Assembly (NCBI GenBank): GCA_949959185.1
Contig: CATLIX010000002.1
Coordinates: forward strand, 1 to 64,000
Reading direction: 5' to 3'
Length of the DNA: 64,000 bases
DNA from: an uncultured Eubacterium sp.
GTDB lineage: Bacteria > Bacillota > Clostridia > Lachnospirales > Lachnospiraceae
The stretch's first letter is position 1; every line of letters starts with the position of its first letter. Under the pieces are notes generated by a model that ran no database searches, was not told where the DNA came from, and saw nothing but the letters and a program-made list of their open reading frames with translations. Below, piece by piece: positions 34,471-43,098 of the stretch. A program made the position numbers and the translations under genes.

Positions 34471-34542
34471 CCAATTTACGAAGTAAATTGATTACCCAAA
34501 TCCGATGGGAAGTAAACAGTAAGAAAATCAGGGGAAAAATCA

Positions 34543-35151
34543 GTGCAGAGAGATACCGAATACCAGAACCAGACCGATGAGGTGTTAATTGAAGAATGGC
34601 GGAAGGGACAGCCGGATATTATTGATTACATTATGGAAAAATATAAGTATCTGGTGCGCAGGCGCGCCAAAGCAATGTTCCTTATTGGCGGCGATACGGA
34701 TGATTTAATCCAGGAGGGAATGATAGGGCTGTTTAAGGCAATCCGGGATTACCGGAAAGAAAAGGACACTTCTTTTTATCATTTTGCAGATATTTGTATT
34801 ACCAGACAGATTTATCGTGCGGTGGAAGCGTCTCAGCGGAAGAAACATCAGCCTCTGAACAGCTATATTTCGCTGGATACGGGGCTTGGAGGAGAGGGAA
34901 CCGACACATTGCTGGATTTGCTGGAATCTTTTGAAAATGCCAATCCGGAACAGCTTTTTATTGACCGGGAAAACGCCAGAGCCATACAGGAAAAGCTGGA
35001 AAACAGCCTCAGTTCTCTGGAACAGCAGGTCCTTGGCCTGTATCTTGGCGGTATGAATTACCGCCAGATTGCCGGTATTCTGGAAAAAGAGCCCAAGGCA
35101 ATCGACAATGCCCTGCAGCGCATCCGGGGAAAATTTGCAAAAATATTGTAA
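34543..35151 (+). CDS. sigH: RNA polymerase sigma factor SigH-like (sigma-70 family)
   Basis: The 202-residue protein has sigma-70 region 2 (KYLVRRRAKAMFLIGGDTDD, LIQEGMIGLFKAIRDY) and region 4 (LSSLEQQVLGLYLGGMNYRQIAGIL). It resembles the early-sporulation sigma H of Firmicutes, and the location after rlmB is the usual one. The start is GTG at 34543 with AGGGGAA upstream. Only a short gap separates it from the tRNA-Thr promoter. Confidence 0.92.
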   Translation: MQRDTEYQNQTDEVLIEEWRKGQPDIIDYIMEKYKYLVRRRAKAMFLIGGDTDDLIQEGMIGLFKAIRDYRKEKDTSFYHFADICITRQIYRAVEASQRKKHQPLNSYISLDTGLGGEGTDTLLDLLESFENANPEQLFIDRENARAIQEKLENSLSSLEQQVLGLYLGGMNYRQIAGILEKEPKAIDNALQRIRGKFAKIL

Positions 35152-35157
35152 AAAATA

Positions 35158-35186
35158 TTGACAACCCATTCAGAATATAGTATAGT
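35158..35186 (+). promoter_or_regulatory. tRNA-Thr promoter
   Basis: A perfect TTGACA and TATAGT are separated by 17 bp, 38 bp before the tRNA. Confidence 0.8.
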
Positions 35187-35223
35187 AGACAAGTCGGTTG
35201 GGAAACCAGCAGACAGAAGAAAC

Positions 35224-35296
35224 GCTGCTGTGGCTCAGTCGGTAGAGCGTCGCATTGGTAGTGCGGAGGTCACGGGTCCGATTCCCGTCAGCAGCT
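35224..35296 (+). tRNA. tRNA-Thr (anticodon GGT)
   Basis: The 73-nt cloverleaf has acceptor GCTGCTG/CAGCAGC, D-arm GCTC/GAGC, anticodon stem TCGCA/TGCGG with loop TTGGTAG, and T-arm ACGGG/CCCGT. The anticodon GGT reads threonine. CCA is not encoded. Confidence 0.95.
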
Positions 35297-35302
35297 TTGG
35301 AA

Positions 35303-35327
35303 AACCTTGAGGAATCAAGGTTTTTTT
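35303..35327 (+). terminator. Terminator after tRNA-Thr
   Basis: AACCTTGA pairs with TCAAGGTT and continues into seven T. Confidence 0.9.
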
Positions 35328-35422
35328 GCTGTTAAAAGAATCAAAATATATGTTCGCACGGGTACCCTTGCTTTGCCGGGGCATTCTGTTCCAGAACAAT
35401 ACCTGAGGAGGAATCCTTACGA

Positions 35423-36301
35423 ATGAATTCATCTGAAAAAATCAAACGGAAATTTATAAAGGAACTGATATCGCTGATGGAACAGGAACAGCTGGACCGG
35501 ATTACCGTAAAGGAGACCCTTTCGGGTATATCCCGATCCAGCTTGGCCACGAGGGTACAGGTACGGTGGTAAAGATTGGAAAAAATGTAACCGCAGATTA
35601 TTCCGGTAAGCCTCTGGCAGTGGAGATAAGATTGTAACCGGGCTGAAACCCTGCGGAACCTGTGATACCTGTACAAAACATCCGGAACAGATTCACCTGT
35701 GCGACGGAGGAGAGATTTTCGGTCTTCTGGCCGGGGAAGAACATTTTTTTAACGGCTGGTTCGGAGAATATATCAAAATCAATGACGGGGAGTTATTTTC
35801 AATGTGTCCGATATGGAAGATCTGGACAGCCGTCTGCTGATTGAACCTGCTGCAGTTGTGGTTCATGCAGTGGAAAAAGCAAAAGAAATCTTTAATTTCA
35901 AACACAATTCTTATGTTTTGGTACAGGGCTGCGGCCCCATCGGCCTGCTTCTTCTGGCAACCGTGCGGACCATGGGCTGCCGGAATATCATTGCTTCCAC
36001 CATATGGCATTATGTGCGCCGGGGCGGTTCCATGTGCGAACTGGGATTTTTCGTAAACAACGGCGACGCAGTTTACAATCCCCATCTGGATATCTGCAAC
36101 AAAGAAATCAAAGTAGTGGGTTCCTGGACCTGTCAGACCAAAGACTGGCTGCAGGCAATGGAAATGCTGAAAGAAGCCATGAAACAGGGATGGCCTGTAG
36201 GAGAACTGGTTTCCCATAAATTCCCGTTAGATGAAATCAACGAGGCAATGGAGACAAATATCCGTATGGGCGGCCTTAAGATTGCCGTTGTCAATTCGTA
36301 A
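35423..36301 (+). pseudogene. Chimeric pseudogene: TetR-type start fused to zinc alcohol dehydrogenase remnant
   Basis: An ATG at 35423 after GAGGAGGAA opens about 32 residues that read like the first helix of a TetR regulator (KELISLMEQEQLDRITVKE). From about 35525 another frame encodes a medium-chain zinc dehydrogenase: LGHEGTGTVVKIGKNVTA, then frame shifts near 35600 and 35795, GLKPCGTCDTCTKH, EPAAVVVHAVEKAKE and VLVQGCGPIGLLLLATVRTMG. The central nucleotide-binding domain is cut short at about 36000 (deletion after NIIAST), and the rest runs to the C-terminus at 36301. Structural-zinc cysteines are partly retained. This is a decayed hybrid of two genes. Confidence 0.82.
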
Positions 36302-36365
36302 ATTAAGACTATAATATAAGGTTCGGTTGTCAGAGGCCCCGAATCACATAATAAATAGCAGGGAG

Positions 36366-36410
36366 AAATCAGGGAAGCGCGGCAGGAAATGTTGGCTTCC
36401 CTGATTTGTT
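36366..36410 (+). terminator. Terminator-like hairpin after the dehydrogenase remnant
   Basis: AAATCAGGGAAGC pairs with GCTTCCCTGATTT, followed by a weak GTTGAT run. Confidence 0.6.
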
Positions 36411-36417
36411 GATAAAT

Positions 36418-36566
36418 GTACCAGTTCAGCCCGCGCCCCTTCAGACAGCATTCTGAGCTCATTCATGTATTTACCATGAGGAGGGACCCACGAAGTGGGA
36501 AGAGCCCTGATGGTTCCTCCTGTAAGAATCTTGTACACATAATACAGGCTATGGCTGAACTGTTGT
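36418..36566. mobile_element. Family-ii miniature element, copy e (149 bp)
   Basis: Ends are GTACCAGTTCAGCC and GGCTGAACTGTTGT. The left arm keeps CGCCCCTTCAGACAG and GAGCTCATTCATG; the middle is replaced by a different hairpin (GGAGGGACCCACG around GTGGG, and AGGAGG/CCTCCT). It appears rearranged or partly deleted. Confidence 0.7.
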
Positions 36567-36669
36567 AATAAAAATCAATATTTTTCTGGTATTTTTCCGC
36601 TGTTTCTGTTAAAATAAACATAATTATGTAATATACATGGCCAGGCCATGGGGAAAAGGAGTGTTGATT

Positions 36670-37572
36670 ATGGCAGAATCTATGGAAGATTACAAGGAAG
36701 AACTGGAAGCCTCCTTCCGGAAAATCAGCGAGGGGGATATTGTTTCCGGGACTGTCATCGGTGTAAGCGAAGAAGAAGTGACACTGGATTTGAAATACTA
36801 TGCCCAGGGAATTATTAAAGCAGAAGATTTGAGCAACGACCCGGCTTTTCGTATTATGGAAGAAGTACATCCGGGAGATGTGATAGAAGCTACCGTGGTA
36901 CGGACGGACGACGGAGAAGGAAATATTCAGCTTTCCAAAAAGGAAGCCAACGATATTCTGGCCTGGGAGAAACTGCATACCTGCCTGGAGGAAGGCACAG
37001 AACTTTCCGTAAAAGTGGCTGGAATCGTACCCAGCGGCGTTGTGGCTTATGTGGAAGGAATTCGCGGCTTTATTCCCGCTTCCCAGCTTGCCCTTTCCTA
37101 TGTGGAAGCCACAGAGGAATGGCTTGGAAAAGAAGTGAAGGTAAGAGTCATCACTGTGGATGAATCCAAAAAGAAGCTGGTGCTTTCCGCCAAGGTGATT
37201 CTGAAAGAACAGCAGCAGGAAGAACACAATCGGAAAATCGCCATGATGGTACCGGGAAGCATTCTGGAGGGTACGGTGGAATCTCTGATGCCCTATGGAG
37301 CTTTTGTGGATTTGGGAGACGGAATCAGCGGACTGGTACATATTTCCCAGATTTCCAGAAAGAGAATCGGAAAGCCTTCCGAAGTATTAAGCGTGGGCCA
37401 GAAAGTAAAAGTAAAAGTGCTCAATACCAATGATAATAAGGTAAGCCTCAGCATGAAGGCACTGGAAGAAGAAATGGTGGATGTGGACAGGCCGGAAGAA
37501 GTGGAAGAATATGTATCTCATGAAAGTGCTTCCACCAGCCTGGGAGATCTGCTTTCCAAAATTAAACTGTAA
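36670..37572 (+). CDS. S1 RNA-binding-domain protein (ribosomal S1-like)
   Basis: The 300-residue protein has three S1 domains: about residues 18-90 (GDIVSGTVIGVSEEEVTLDL), 102-170 (VPSGVVAYVEGIRGFIPASQ) and 185-260 (GSILEGTVESLMPYGAFVDL; GLVHISQIS). The clostridial short-S1 proteins of this size may help recruit structured mRNAs to the ribosome. AAAAGGAGTG precedes the ATG at 36670. The next gene follows after 32 bp. Confidence 0.9.
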   Translation: MAESMEDYKEELEASFRKISEGDIVSGTVIGVSEEEVTLDLKYYAQGIIKAEDLSNDPAFRIMEEVHPGDVIEATVVRTDDGEGNIQLSKKEANDILAWEKLHTCLEEGTELSVKVAGIVPSGVVAYVEGIRGFIPASQLALSYVEATEEWLGKEVKVRVITVDESKKKLVLSAKVILKEQQQEEHNRKIAMMVPGSILEGTVESLMPYGAFVDLGDGISGLVHISQISRKRIGKPSEVLSVGQKVKVKVLNTNDNKVSLSMKALEEEMVDVDRPEEVEEYVSHESASTSLGDLLSKIKL

Positions 37573-37604
37573 CAATTCAGAAGTGACAGAAAGGAGTCCG
37601 TTCC

Positions 37605-38384
37605 ATGAGAGTAAACGGAGTACAGAGTACAGACAGTACCGGAAACCAGACAGCGGCCCCTGTGGCGGCACAGAATGGAGATTTTTCTTCCTATCTGCAG
37701 ACCACAGCTTCACTGGAGCAGATATTTGACGAGGCGGCCAGAACCTACAATGTGCCCAAAAATCTGATTAAGGCCATTGCAAAGGCAGAGTCGGATTTCA
37801 GGCCTGACGCTACTTCCAAAGCCGGCGCACAGGGAATTATGCAGTTAATGCCGGCCACAGCGCGGGAACTGGGCGTGACAGACGCCTATGACCCTTATCA
37901 GAACATTATGGGAGGAACCAAATATATCAGCCAGATGCTTGCAAAATATGACGGAAATGTGAGCCTGGCCCTTGCTGCCTATAATGCAGGAAGCAATAAT
38001 GTGGCAAAATACGGTGGGATTCCGCCTTTCAAAGAAACGCAGAATTATGTGGTAAAAGTAACCCAGTACATGAATGAGGGCGTTTCAGCCCCCAATGCTT
38101 CCTACAGCATAAATGCCGGTGCGGCAGGCGGCAGCGGCAATGTGGCGGCGGCTTCTGTGGAAGAAGCGGAGGAAAGCTATTATCAGAGCATTCTGGAACA
38201 GCTTTTTTCCTATGAGGATTATCTGAAATTTATTGATTTATATACAAAGATACAGGAAGCACAGCAGGAAAAGGCAGAAGAGGAAGAACAGAAACAGCAG
38301 CAGGAACAGAACGATTCCTGGCGTGCATATCAGGACCTTTCCTATAATCCGGTAGCCATGAACCTGCTGGGAGGCGGCTTCTGA
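37605..38384 (+). CDS. Lytic transglycosylase (SLT domain)
   Basis: The 259-residue protein has an SLT lysozyme-like domain at about residues 38-150: catalytic Glu62 in KAESDF, GAQGIMQLMPATA, ALAAYNAGSNNV and NYVVKV. The C-terminus is Gln/Glu-rich helix (EEAEESYYQ..., KAEEEEQKQQQEQ) and ends LLGGGF. No N-terminal signal peptide is visible, so the export route is unclear. The stop overlaps the dut start. Confidence 0.88.
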   Translation: MRVNGVQSTDSTGNQTAAPVAAQNGDFSSYLQTTASLEQIFDEAARTYNVPKNLIKAIAKAESDFRPDATSKAGAQGIMQLMPATARELGVTDAYDPYQNIMGGTKYISQMLAKYDGNVSLALAAYNAGSNNVAKYGGIPPFKETQNYVVKVTQYMNEGVSAPNASYSINAGAAGGSGNVAAASVEEAEESYYQSILEQLFSYEDYLKFIDLYTKIQEAQQEKAEEEEQKQQQEQNDSWRAYQDLSYNPVAMNLLGGGF

Positions 38385-38818
38385 TGGAGAAAATCAGAAT
38401 AAAGTATTTTGATTCCGAGCTGGAAAAACTGACTTATATCGGCGGAAAATCGGACTGGATTGATTTGCGTGCCAGCGAGACCACAGAGTTGAAAGCAGGA
38501 GAATTTAAACTGATTCCCCTTGGTGTTGCCATGGAGCTTCCGGCGGGATATGAAGCCCATGTGGTGCCCAGAAGCTCCACGTTTAAGAATTACGGAATTC
38601 TGCAGGTCAACAGCTGCGGTATCATAGATGGCAGCTACTGCGGAAATGAAGATATGTGGCGACTGCCGGCCTATGCCACCAGAGATACGGTAATCCATAA
38701 AAATGACCGTATCTGCCAGTTCCGGATTGTGGAAAACCAGCCTGCCATTGTGTTTGAGGAGACGGAAGTTCTGGAAAATAAAAACAGAGGCGGTTTTGGA
38801 ACTACAGGGGTAAAATAG
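38384..38818 (+). CDS. dut: Deoxyuridine 5'-triphosphate nucleotidohydrolase
   Basis: dUTPase hydrolyses dUTP to dUMP, preventing uracil in DNA. The 144-residue protein has the five motifs of the trimeric family: IDLRASE, PRSSTFKNY, NSCGIIDGSYCGNED, RICQFRIV and RGGFGTTG. The ATG overlaps the preceding stop codon as TGATG. It is cotranscribed with the transglycosylase gene. Confidence 0.95.
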   Translation: MEKIRIKYFDSELEKLTYIGGKSDWIDLRASETTELKAGEFKLIPLGVAMELPAGYEAHVVPRSSTFKNYGILQVNSCGIIDGSYCGNEDMWRLPAYATRDTVIHKNDRICQFRIVENQPAIVFEETEVLENKNRGGFGTTGVK

Positions 38819-38880
38819 GTATTTCGTCAATTTGTACAGAAAACATCAGTAATTTCGTTAAAGTAACGAAGAGACAGGAC

Positions 38881-38928
38881 AGAAGTACTCTTTTCTGGCG
38901 AATGTGACAGGAAAGGGTACTTCTTTTT
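38881..38928 (+). terminator. Terminator after dut
   Basis: AGAAGTACTCTTTTCTG pairs imperfectly with CAGGAAAGGGTACTTCT and is followed by TTTTTG. Confidence 0.8.
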
Positions 38929-39024
38929 GTGTAGTTGGCGGGTGGTAATTCCACTGGAAGTCTGTTAGTATATTCACATAAACAATTCTGCACAGAGCAG
39001 AATATTACAGGAGGGAAATGAAAA

Positions 39025-40137
39025 ATGGCAAGTTTATCATTAAAAAATATCTGTAAGAAATATCCGAACGGATTTGAAGCAGTTAAAGATTTTAATCTTG
39101 AGATTGAAGACAAGGAATTCATCATTTTCGTAGGACCTTCAGGATGCGGAAAGTCCACAACACTTCGTATGGTGGCTGGTCTGGAAGAGATTTCTTCCGG
39201 TGAACTTTCCATCGACGGAAGAGTGGTAAACGACGTGGAGCCCAAGGACAGAGATATTGCAATGGTATTCCAGAACTACGCGCTGTATCCCCATATGACC
39301 GTATTTGACAATATGGCATTTGGTCTGAAGCTGAGAAAAGTTCCGAAGGATGAAATCAAGAAGAAAGTGGAAGAAGCTGCAAGAATCCTTGATCTGGAGA
39401 AACTGTTAGACCGTAAACCAAAGGCTTTGTCCGGTGGACAGAGACAGCGTGTTGCTATGGGACGTGCAATTGTCCGTGAACCAAAGGTATTTCTGATGGA
39501 CGAACCGTTATCCAACCTGGACGCAAAACTTCGTGTGCAGATGCGTGCAGAGATTGCTTCCCTTCATCAGAGACTGGGCGCAACGATTATCTATGTAACC
39601 CATGACCAGACAGAGGCTATGACACTGGGAACCAGAATCGTTGTACTGAAAGACGGAATCATCATGCAGGTAGATTCTCCTCAGAAGTTATACAACGAGC
39701 CGGATAACCTGTTTGTAGCAGGATTTATCGGATCTCCTCAGATGAACTTCCTGGATGCTGTATGTAAGGTAGAGGGAGATACGGTTAAGTTACAGGTTGG
39801 CGATACAGCCATTACATTACCGCCTTCCAAGGGCAGGAAACTGATTGACGGTCATTATAATGGCAAGACAGTTGTAATCGGTATCCGTCCGGAAGATATT
39901 GACGATTCCCAGATTGCTCTGGAGACTCATAAAGACAGTATCTTTAACACAAAAGTTACCGGATACGAATTACTTGGCTCCGAAGTACTGTTATACTACA
40001 CCATCAATGGAACCAGCATGACTGCAAAAGTGGATTCAAGAACACCGGCCCGTCTCGGCGATTCCATCCAGCTTGCAATGGATATTGAAAAGATTCATAT
40101 TTTCGATAAAGAAACTGAATTGACAATTACCCACTAA
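39025..40137 (+). CDS. MsmX/UgpC-type sugar ABC transporter ATP-binding protein
   Basis: The 370-residue protein has Walker [10 protein letters not shown], signature [14 protein letters not shown], Walker [14 protein letters not shown], switch VTHDQTEAM and a C-terminal TOBE region (GIRPEDID). Its closest family is the shared ATPase (MsmX/UgpC) that serves several carbohydrate importers. No permease or binding-protein gene is adjacent, fitting a multi-partner role. Codon choice looks optimised (frequent GAA, AAA, CGT), suggesting high expression. A terminator follows. Confidence 0.93.
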   Translation: MASLSLKNICKKYPNGFEAVKDFNLEIEDKEFIIFVGPSGCGKSTTLRMVAGLEEISSGELSIDGRVVNDVEPKDRDIAMVFQNYALYPHMTVFDNMAFGLKLRKVPKDEIKKKVEEAARILDLEKLLDRKPKALSGGQRQRVAMGRAIVREPKVFLMDEPLSNLDAKLRVQMRAEIASLHQRLGATIIYVTHDQTEAMTLGTRIVVLKDGIIMQVDSPQKLYNEPDNLFVAGFIGSPQMNFLDAVCKVEGDTVKLQVGDTAITLPPSKGRKLIDGHYNGKTVVIGIRPEDIDDSQIALETHKDSIFNTKVTGYELLGSEVLLYYTINGTSMTAKVDSRTPARLGDSIQLAMDIEKIHIFDKETELTITH

Positions 40138-40168
40138 TCCGGTAATATAATTTCATAACACTAATGTT

Positions 40169-40205
40169 CGGAAGCGATGCAGAGATGTGTTGCTTCCGTT
40201 TTTTG
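40169..40205 (+). terminator. Terminator after the MsmX-like gene
   Basis: CGGAAGCGA pairs with TTGCTTCCG (one mismatch), followed by TTTTTTG. Confidence 0.85.
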
Positions 40206-40262
40206 TTCCGTATTCGTATGCTCTGACATATCGTAAATGAAAACATTTTCAGGAGAAAACAT

Positions 40263-41366
40263 ATGCTGTCAAATCATAAATTACAGGTTACATTAGAAGA
40301 AATCAAAGAAATATCCAGAGTGGATCTGGCTCTTTACAGCGACAAGGGAAAGCTGCTGGCTTCCACGTATCAGCCGGAAGAGGAAATGGAAGATGCCATC
40401 CGGTTTTTTGCAGATTCCATGGCGGAAAGCCAGATGCTTTCCGGATGCCACTTTTTTAAGATTATGATAGAAAATGAACTGGAATATATTCTGCTGGCGC
40501 GGGCCGGCAGTGAGGAAGCCTACATGATTGGAAGGCTGGCGGCCTGCCAGATTCGGAATATGGTCAGTGCTTTTCAGGAGCAGTTTGACCGGAACAGCTT
40601 TATGCAGAATGTGGTGCTGGGCAATATGCTGGTGGTGGACATGTATAACAAAGCCAAGAAACTGCATATTGAGACAGCTCAGCGCGTGGTATTTATTATA
40701 GAAGTATCCGGCAAAAAAGACGGAATTGTGATGGAGACAGTGAAGAATCTTTTCGCTTCCACCACCAGGGATTTTATTACGGAGGTAGATGAGAAATCCG
40801 TGATTCTGGTGAAAGATGTACGGGAACTTCCCCAGGAAGAAGAGCTGGCAAATCTTGCGGAGATGATTGTGGATAATCTCCAGATGGAAGCCCTGGTAAA
40901 AGTGCGGGTAGGTTACGGCAACCGTGTGGAGTTGCTGCAGGACATTGCACGTTCTTATCAGGAGGCCAGGATGGCATTGGAGGTAGGAAGCATTTTTTAC
41001 GCGGAAGACCACACGGTTTCCTACAGCAATCTGGGCATTGGAAGGCTGATTTACCAGCTTCCTGCCAGTTTATGTGAAATGTTCCTGAAAGAAGTGTTCG
41101 GGGAAAAAGTGCCGGATATTTTTGATGAGGAAACTACGGTAACAATTAACAAATTTTTTGAAAATAATCTGAATATTTCGGAGACAGCACGCCAGCTTTA
41201 CGTGCATCGGAATACGCTGGTGTACCGTCTGGAGCGAATCGAAAAGGTGCTGGACCTGGATATCCGTACTTTCGAGGACGCCATGTTGTTTAAAATTGCC
41301 CTGATGGTTATTTCTCATATGAATTATCAGAGAAGTCTGACAGAAAAGAAAGCAGAAGAAGATTAA
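40263..41366 (+). CDS. CdaR/PucR-family transcriptional regulator
   Basis: The 367-residue protein has an N-terminal sensory region, a central GGDEF-like domain remnant (VRVGYGNRVELLQDIARSYQEARMAL) and a C-terminal PucR-type HTH (NLNISETARQLYVHRNTLVYRL). By family these control sugar-diacid or other catabolic genes, but no such target is adjacent; it lies between the MsmX-like gene and an Rrf2 regulator. CAGGAGAAAAC precedes the ATG. Confidence 0.88.
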   Translation: MLSNHKLQVTLEEIKEISRVDLALYSDKGKLLASTYQPEEEMEDAIRFFADSMAESQMLSGCHFFKIMIENELEYILLARAGSEEAYMIGRLAACQIRNMVSAFQEQFDRNSFMQNVVLGNMLVVDMYNKAKKLHIETAQRVVFIIEVSGKKDGIVMETVKNLFASTTRDFITEVDEKSVILVKDVRELPQEEELANLAEMIVDNLQMEALVKVRVGYGNRVELLQDIARSYQEARMALEVGSIFYAEDHTVSYSNLGIGRLIYQLPASLCEMFLKEVFGEKVPDIFDEETTVTINKFFENNLNISETARQLYVHRNTLVYRLERIEKVLDLDIRTFEDAMLFKIALMVISHMNYQRSLTEKKAEED

Positions 41367-41423
41367 CTGCCCGAAACAGGAAGAAAAACAGGATTAGCTG
41401 TCTGAAACAGGAAGGAAAAATAT

Positions 41424-41861
41424 ATGAAAATTTCTACAAAGGGGCGGTATGCCCTGCGTTTGATGCTGGATCTGGCACTGGAAGAAAATCAGATTGTCAG
41501 ACTGAAAGATGTGGCAGAGCGACAGGAAATTTCCATAAAATATCTGGAGCAGATTATTTCTGTCCTTCAAAAATGCGGCTACGTGAAAAGCATGAGGGGA
41601 CCGGGCGGAGGTTATACCATTGCCAGAAAGCCGGAAGAATATACGGTGGGGATGATTCTGCGTCAGATTGAAGGGAGCCTGGCCCCGGTAAGCTGTCTGG
41701 AGCAGCCGGAAAATGACTGTCACCGCCGGGGCGAATGTGTTACGCTGCGGGTCTGGCAGATGCTGTATGACGCCATAAATGAAGTGGTGGATAAAGTGAC
41801 GCTGGCAGATTTGGTAGAATGGGAGCGGGAACTTCGGGGAACGGTGGATTATGTAATCTGA
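41424..41861 (+). CDS. Rrf2-family regulator (IscR-like)
   Basis: The 145-residue protein begins KISTKGRYALRLMLDLA, the Rrf2 winged helix-turn-helix, with recognition region ISIKYLEQIISVLQ and GPGGGY wing. Three cysteines at 91, 99 and 105 (spacing C-x7-C-x5-C) match the [2Fe-2S] ligands of IscR. It is therefore a likely Fe-S-sensing or cysteine-metabolism regulator. No isc/suf genes are adjacent. Confidence 0.9.
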   Translation: MKISTKGRYALRLMLDLALEENQIVRLKDVAERQEISIKYLEQIISVLQKCGYVKSMRGPGGGYTIARKPEEYTVGMILRQIEGSLAPVSCLEQPENDCHRRGECVTLRVWQMLYDAINEVVDKVTLADLVEWERELRGTVDYVI

Positions 41862-42002
41862 CAGAACTTCCATTTATGACAGGAAATTGCCTTTTTGCAC
41901 CATGCTATGTTAGAAAATTAAGGAAATTTCGGGAGAAACCGATATATAATACAGGTAAACAATGACGTGATTGGATTTCTGACAGCAGAAAGGGGCAGAG
42001 GC

Positions 42003-42899
42003 ATGAAAATAGGAAAGGCAGCAGAACAGGAGACGCCTGTAAGAAACGGGTATGGAAAAGACCGTGTGGAACATCAGGCAGAGGAGAAACAGGGAAAAGA
42101 GAAACAGGGCCGGAGCATTCAGGCTTCCGAGCTGAATCTGTTCCAGGACGGGATTGCAGATAAGAAGAAAAAGGCAATGCAGGATGCCATGGATTTTGTA
42201 AAGCAGCAGTTTGCATCAGATTCTGAAGTAGATGCAGTGATGGATGAGTGCAGGACTCAGATTGCAGAAGGGAAGGAGCAGTCCCTGGAGGCTTCGAGAG
42301 AACTGAGAAGTATTGAGGAACAGAAAGCACAGTTGAAGGAAGAATATCCCGACGGCGGCGAAGAATATGACGCTTTTATGAAGGATTTAAATGAACAGGC
42401 AGGCCACTGGAAGAAAGAAATGGAAATGGGCCAGTCTGCGGTTTCCGATTCCACGAAGGCCATTAAGTCCATGAAGCAGGAAGCCCTGAAACACCATGGT
42501 ATGGTGGATGCTGCGAAAGCGGCTGAGGAGACCCTGGAAGCTGCCAGCAAAGAAATGGTGGGAATGCTGCTGAATGAGGCAAAGGATACGGTGGATAAGA
42601 AACAGGAAGAGACCGTAGAGAAGGCTGAAGAAGCCAAAGAGGAAAAGACTGAGCAGGAAGAAGCAATAAAGGAAGCACAGGCGGAGCAGGAAAAACAGGC
42701 ACAGGAAATCGAAGAAGCACTGGAGAAGCAGAAACAGACCAGGGAGCGCAGGCATATACCCCAGTCAGCATCCTTTGCCCCGGTGGAAGAACTCCGGAAT
42801 AAGCAGCAGAAAATTCTGGAAAATACCCAGTTGATTCTGGAAGAACAGAGTCTGCTGCCGGAAGAGATAAAAGGAATTGTAGTAGACTTTAATTTATAA
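42003..42899 (+). CDS. Long coiled-coil protein of unknown function
   Basis: The 298-residue product is almost entirely helical and rich in Glu, Lys, Gln and Ala. An N-terminal region of about 45 residues is basic, the middle has GEEYDAFMKDLNEQAGHW, and residues from about 195 to 250 form a long EEKTEQEEAIKEAQ-type coiled coil. The end is LLPEEIKGIVVDFNL. There is no signal peptide or membrane segment. I start at 42003 after AAAGGGGC. I do not recognise a family; a terminator follows. Confidence 0.7.
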   Translation: MKIGKAAEQETPVRNGYGKDRVEHQAEEKQGKEKQGRSIQASELNLFQDGIADKKKKAMQDAMDFVKQQFASDSEVDAVMDECRTQIAEGKEQSLEASRELRSIEEQKAQLKEEYPDGGEEYDAFMKDLNEQAGHWKKEMEMGQSAVSDSTKAIKSMKQEALKHHGMVDAAKAAEETLEAASKEMVGMLLNEAKDTVDKKQEETVEKAEEAKEEKTEQEEAIKEAQAEQEKQAQEIEEALEKQKQTRERRHIPQSASFAPVEELRNKQQKILENTQLILEEQSLLPEEIKGIVVDFNL

Positions 42900-42960
42900 A
42901 AGGCGCTGCAGACATTGCCGGTGCTGCGGAGTTTTGATTGGAATTTGTTTGAAAACAGAG

Positions 42961-43010
42961 CAGAAAGCCAGACCTTCAATGTTATTTGACAGGGACTGGC
43001 TTTCTGTTTT
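42961..43010 (+). terminator. Terminator after the coiled-coil gene
   Basis: CAGAAAGCCAG pairs with CTGGCTTTCTG and is followed by TTTT. Confidence 0.85.
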
Positions 43011-43098
43011 ATGCACAGGCCCACATAGAGGAACAGGTATATTCAGGGAAATATGCCAGCAGGATAACGGTGGAAATTTGTACAGGAGGAGACAGACG

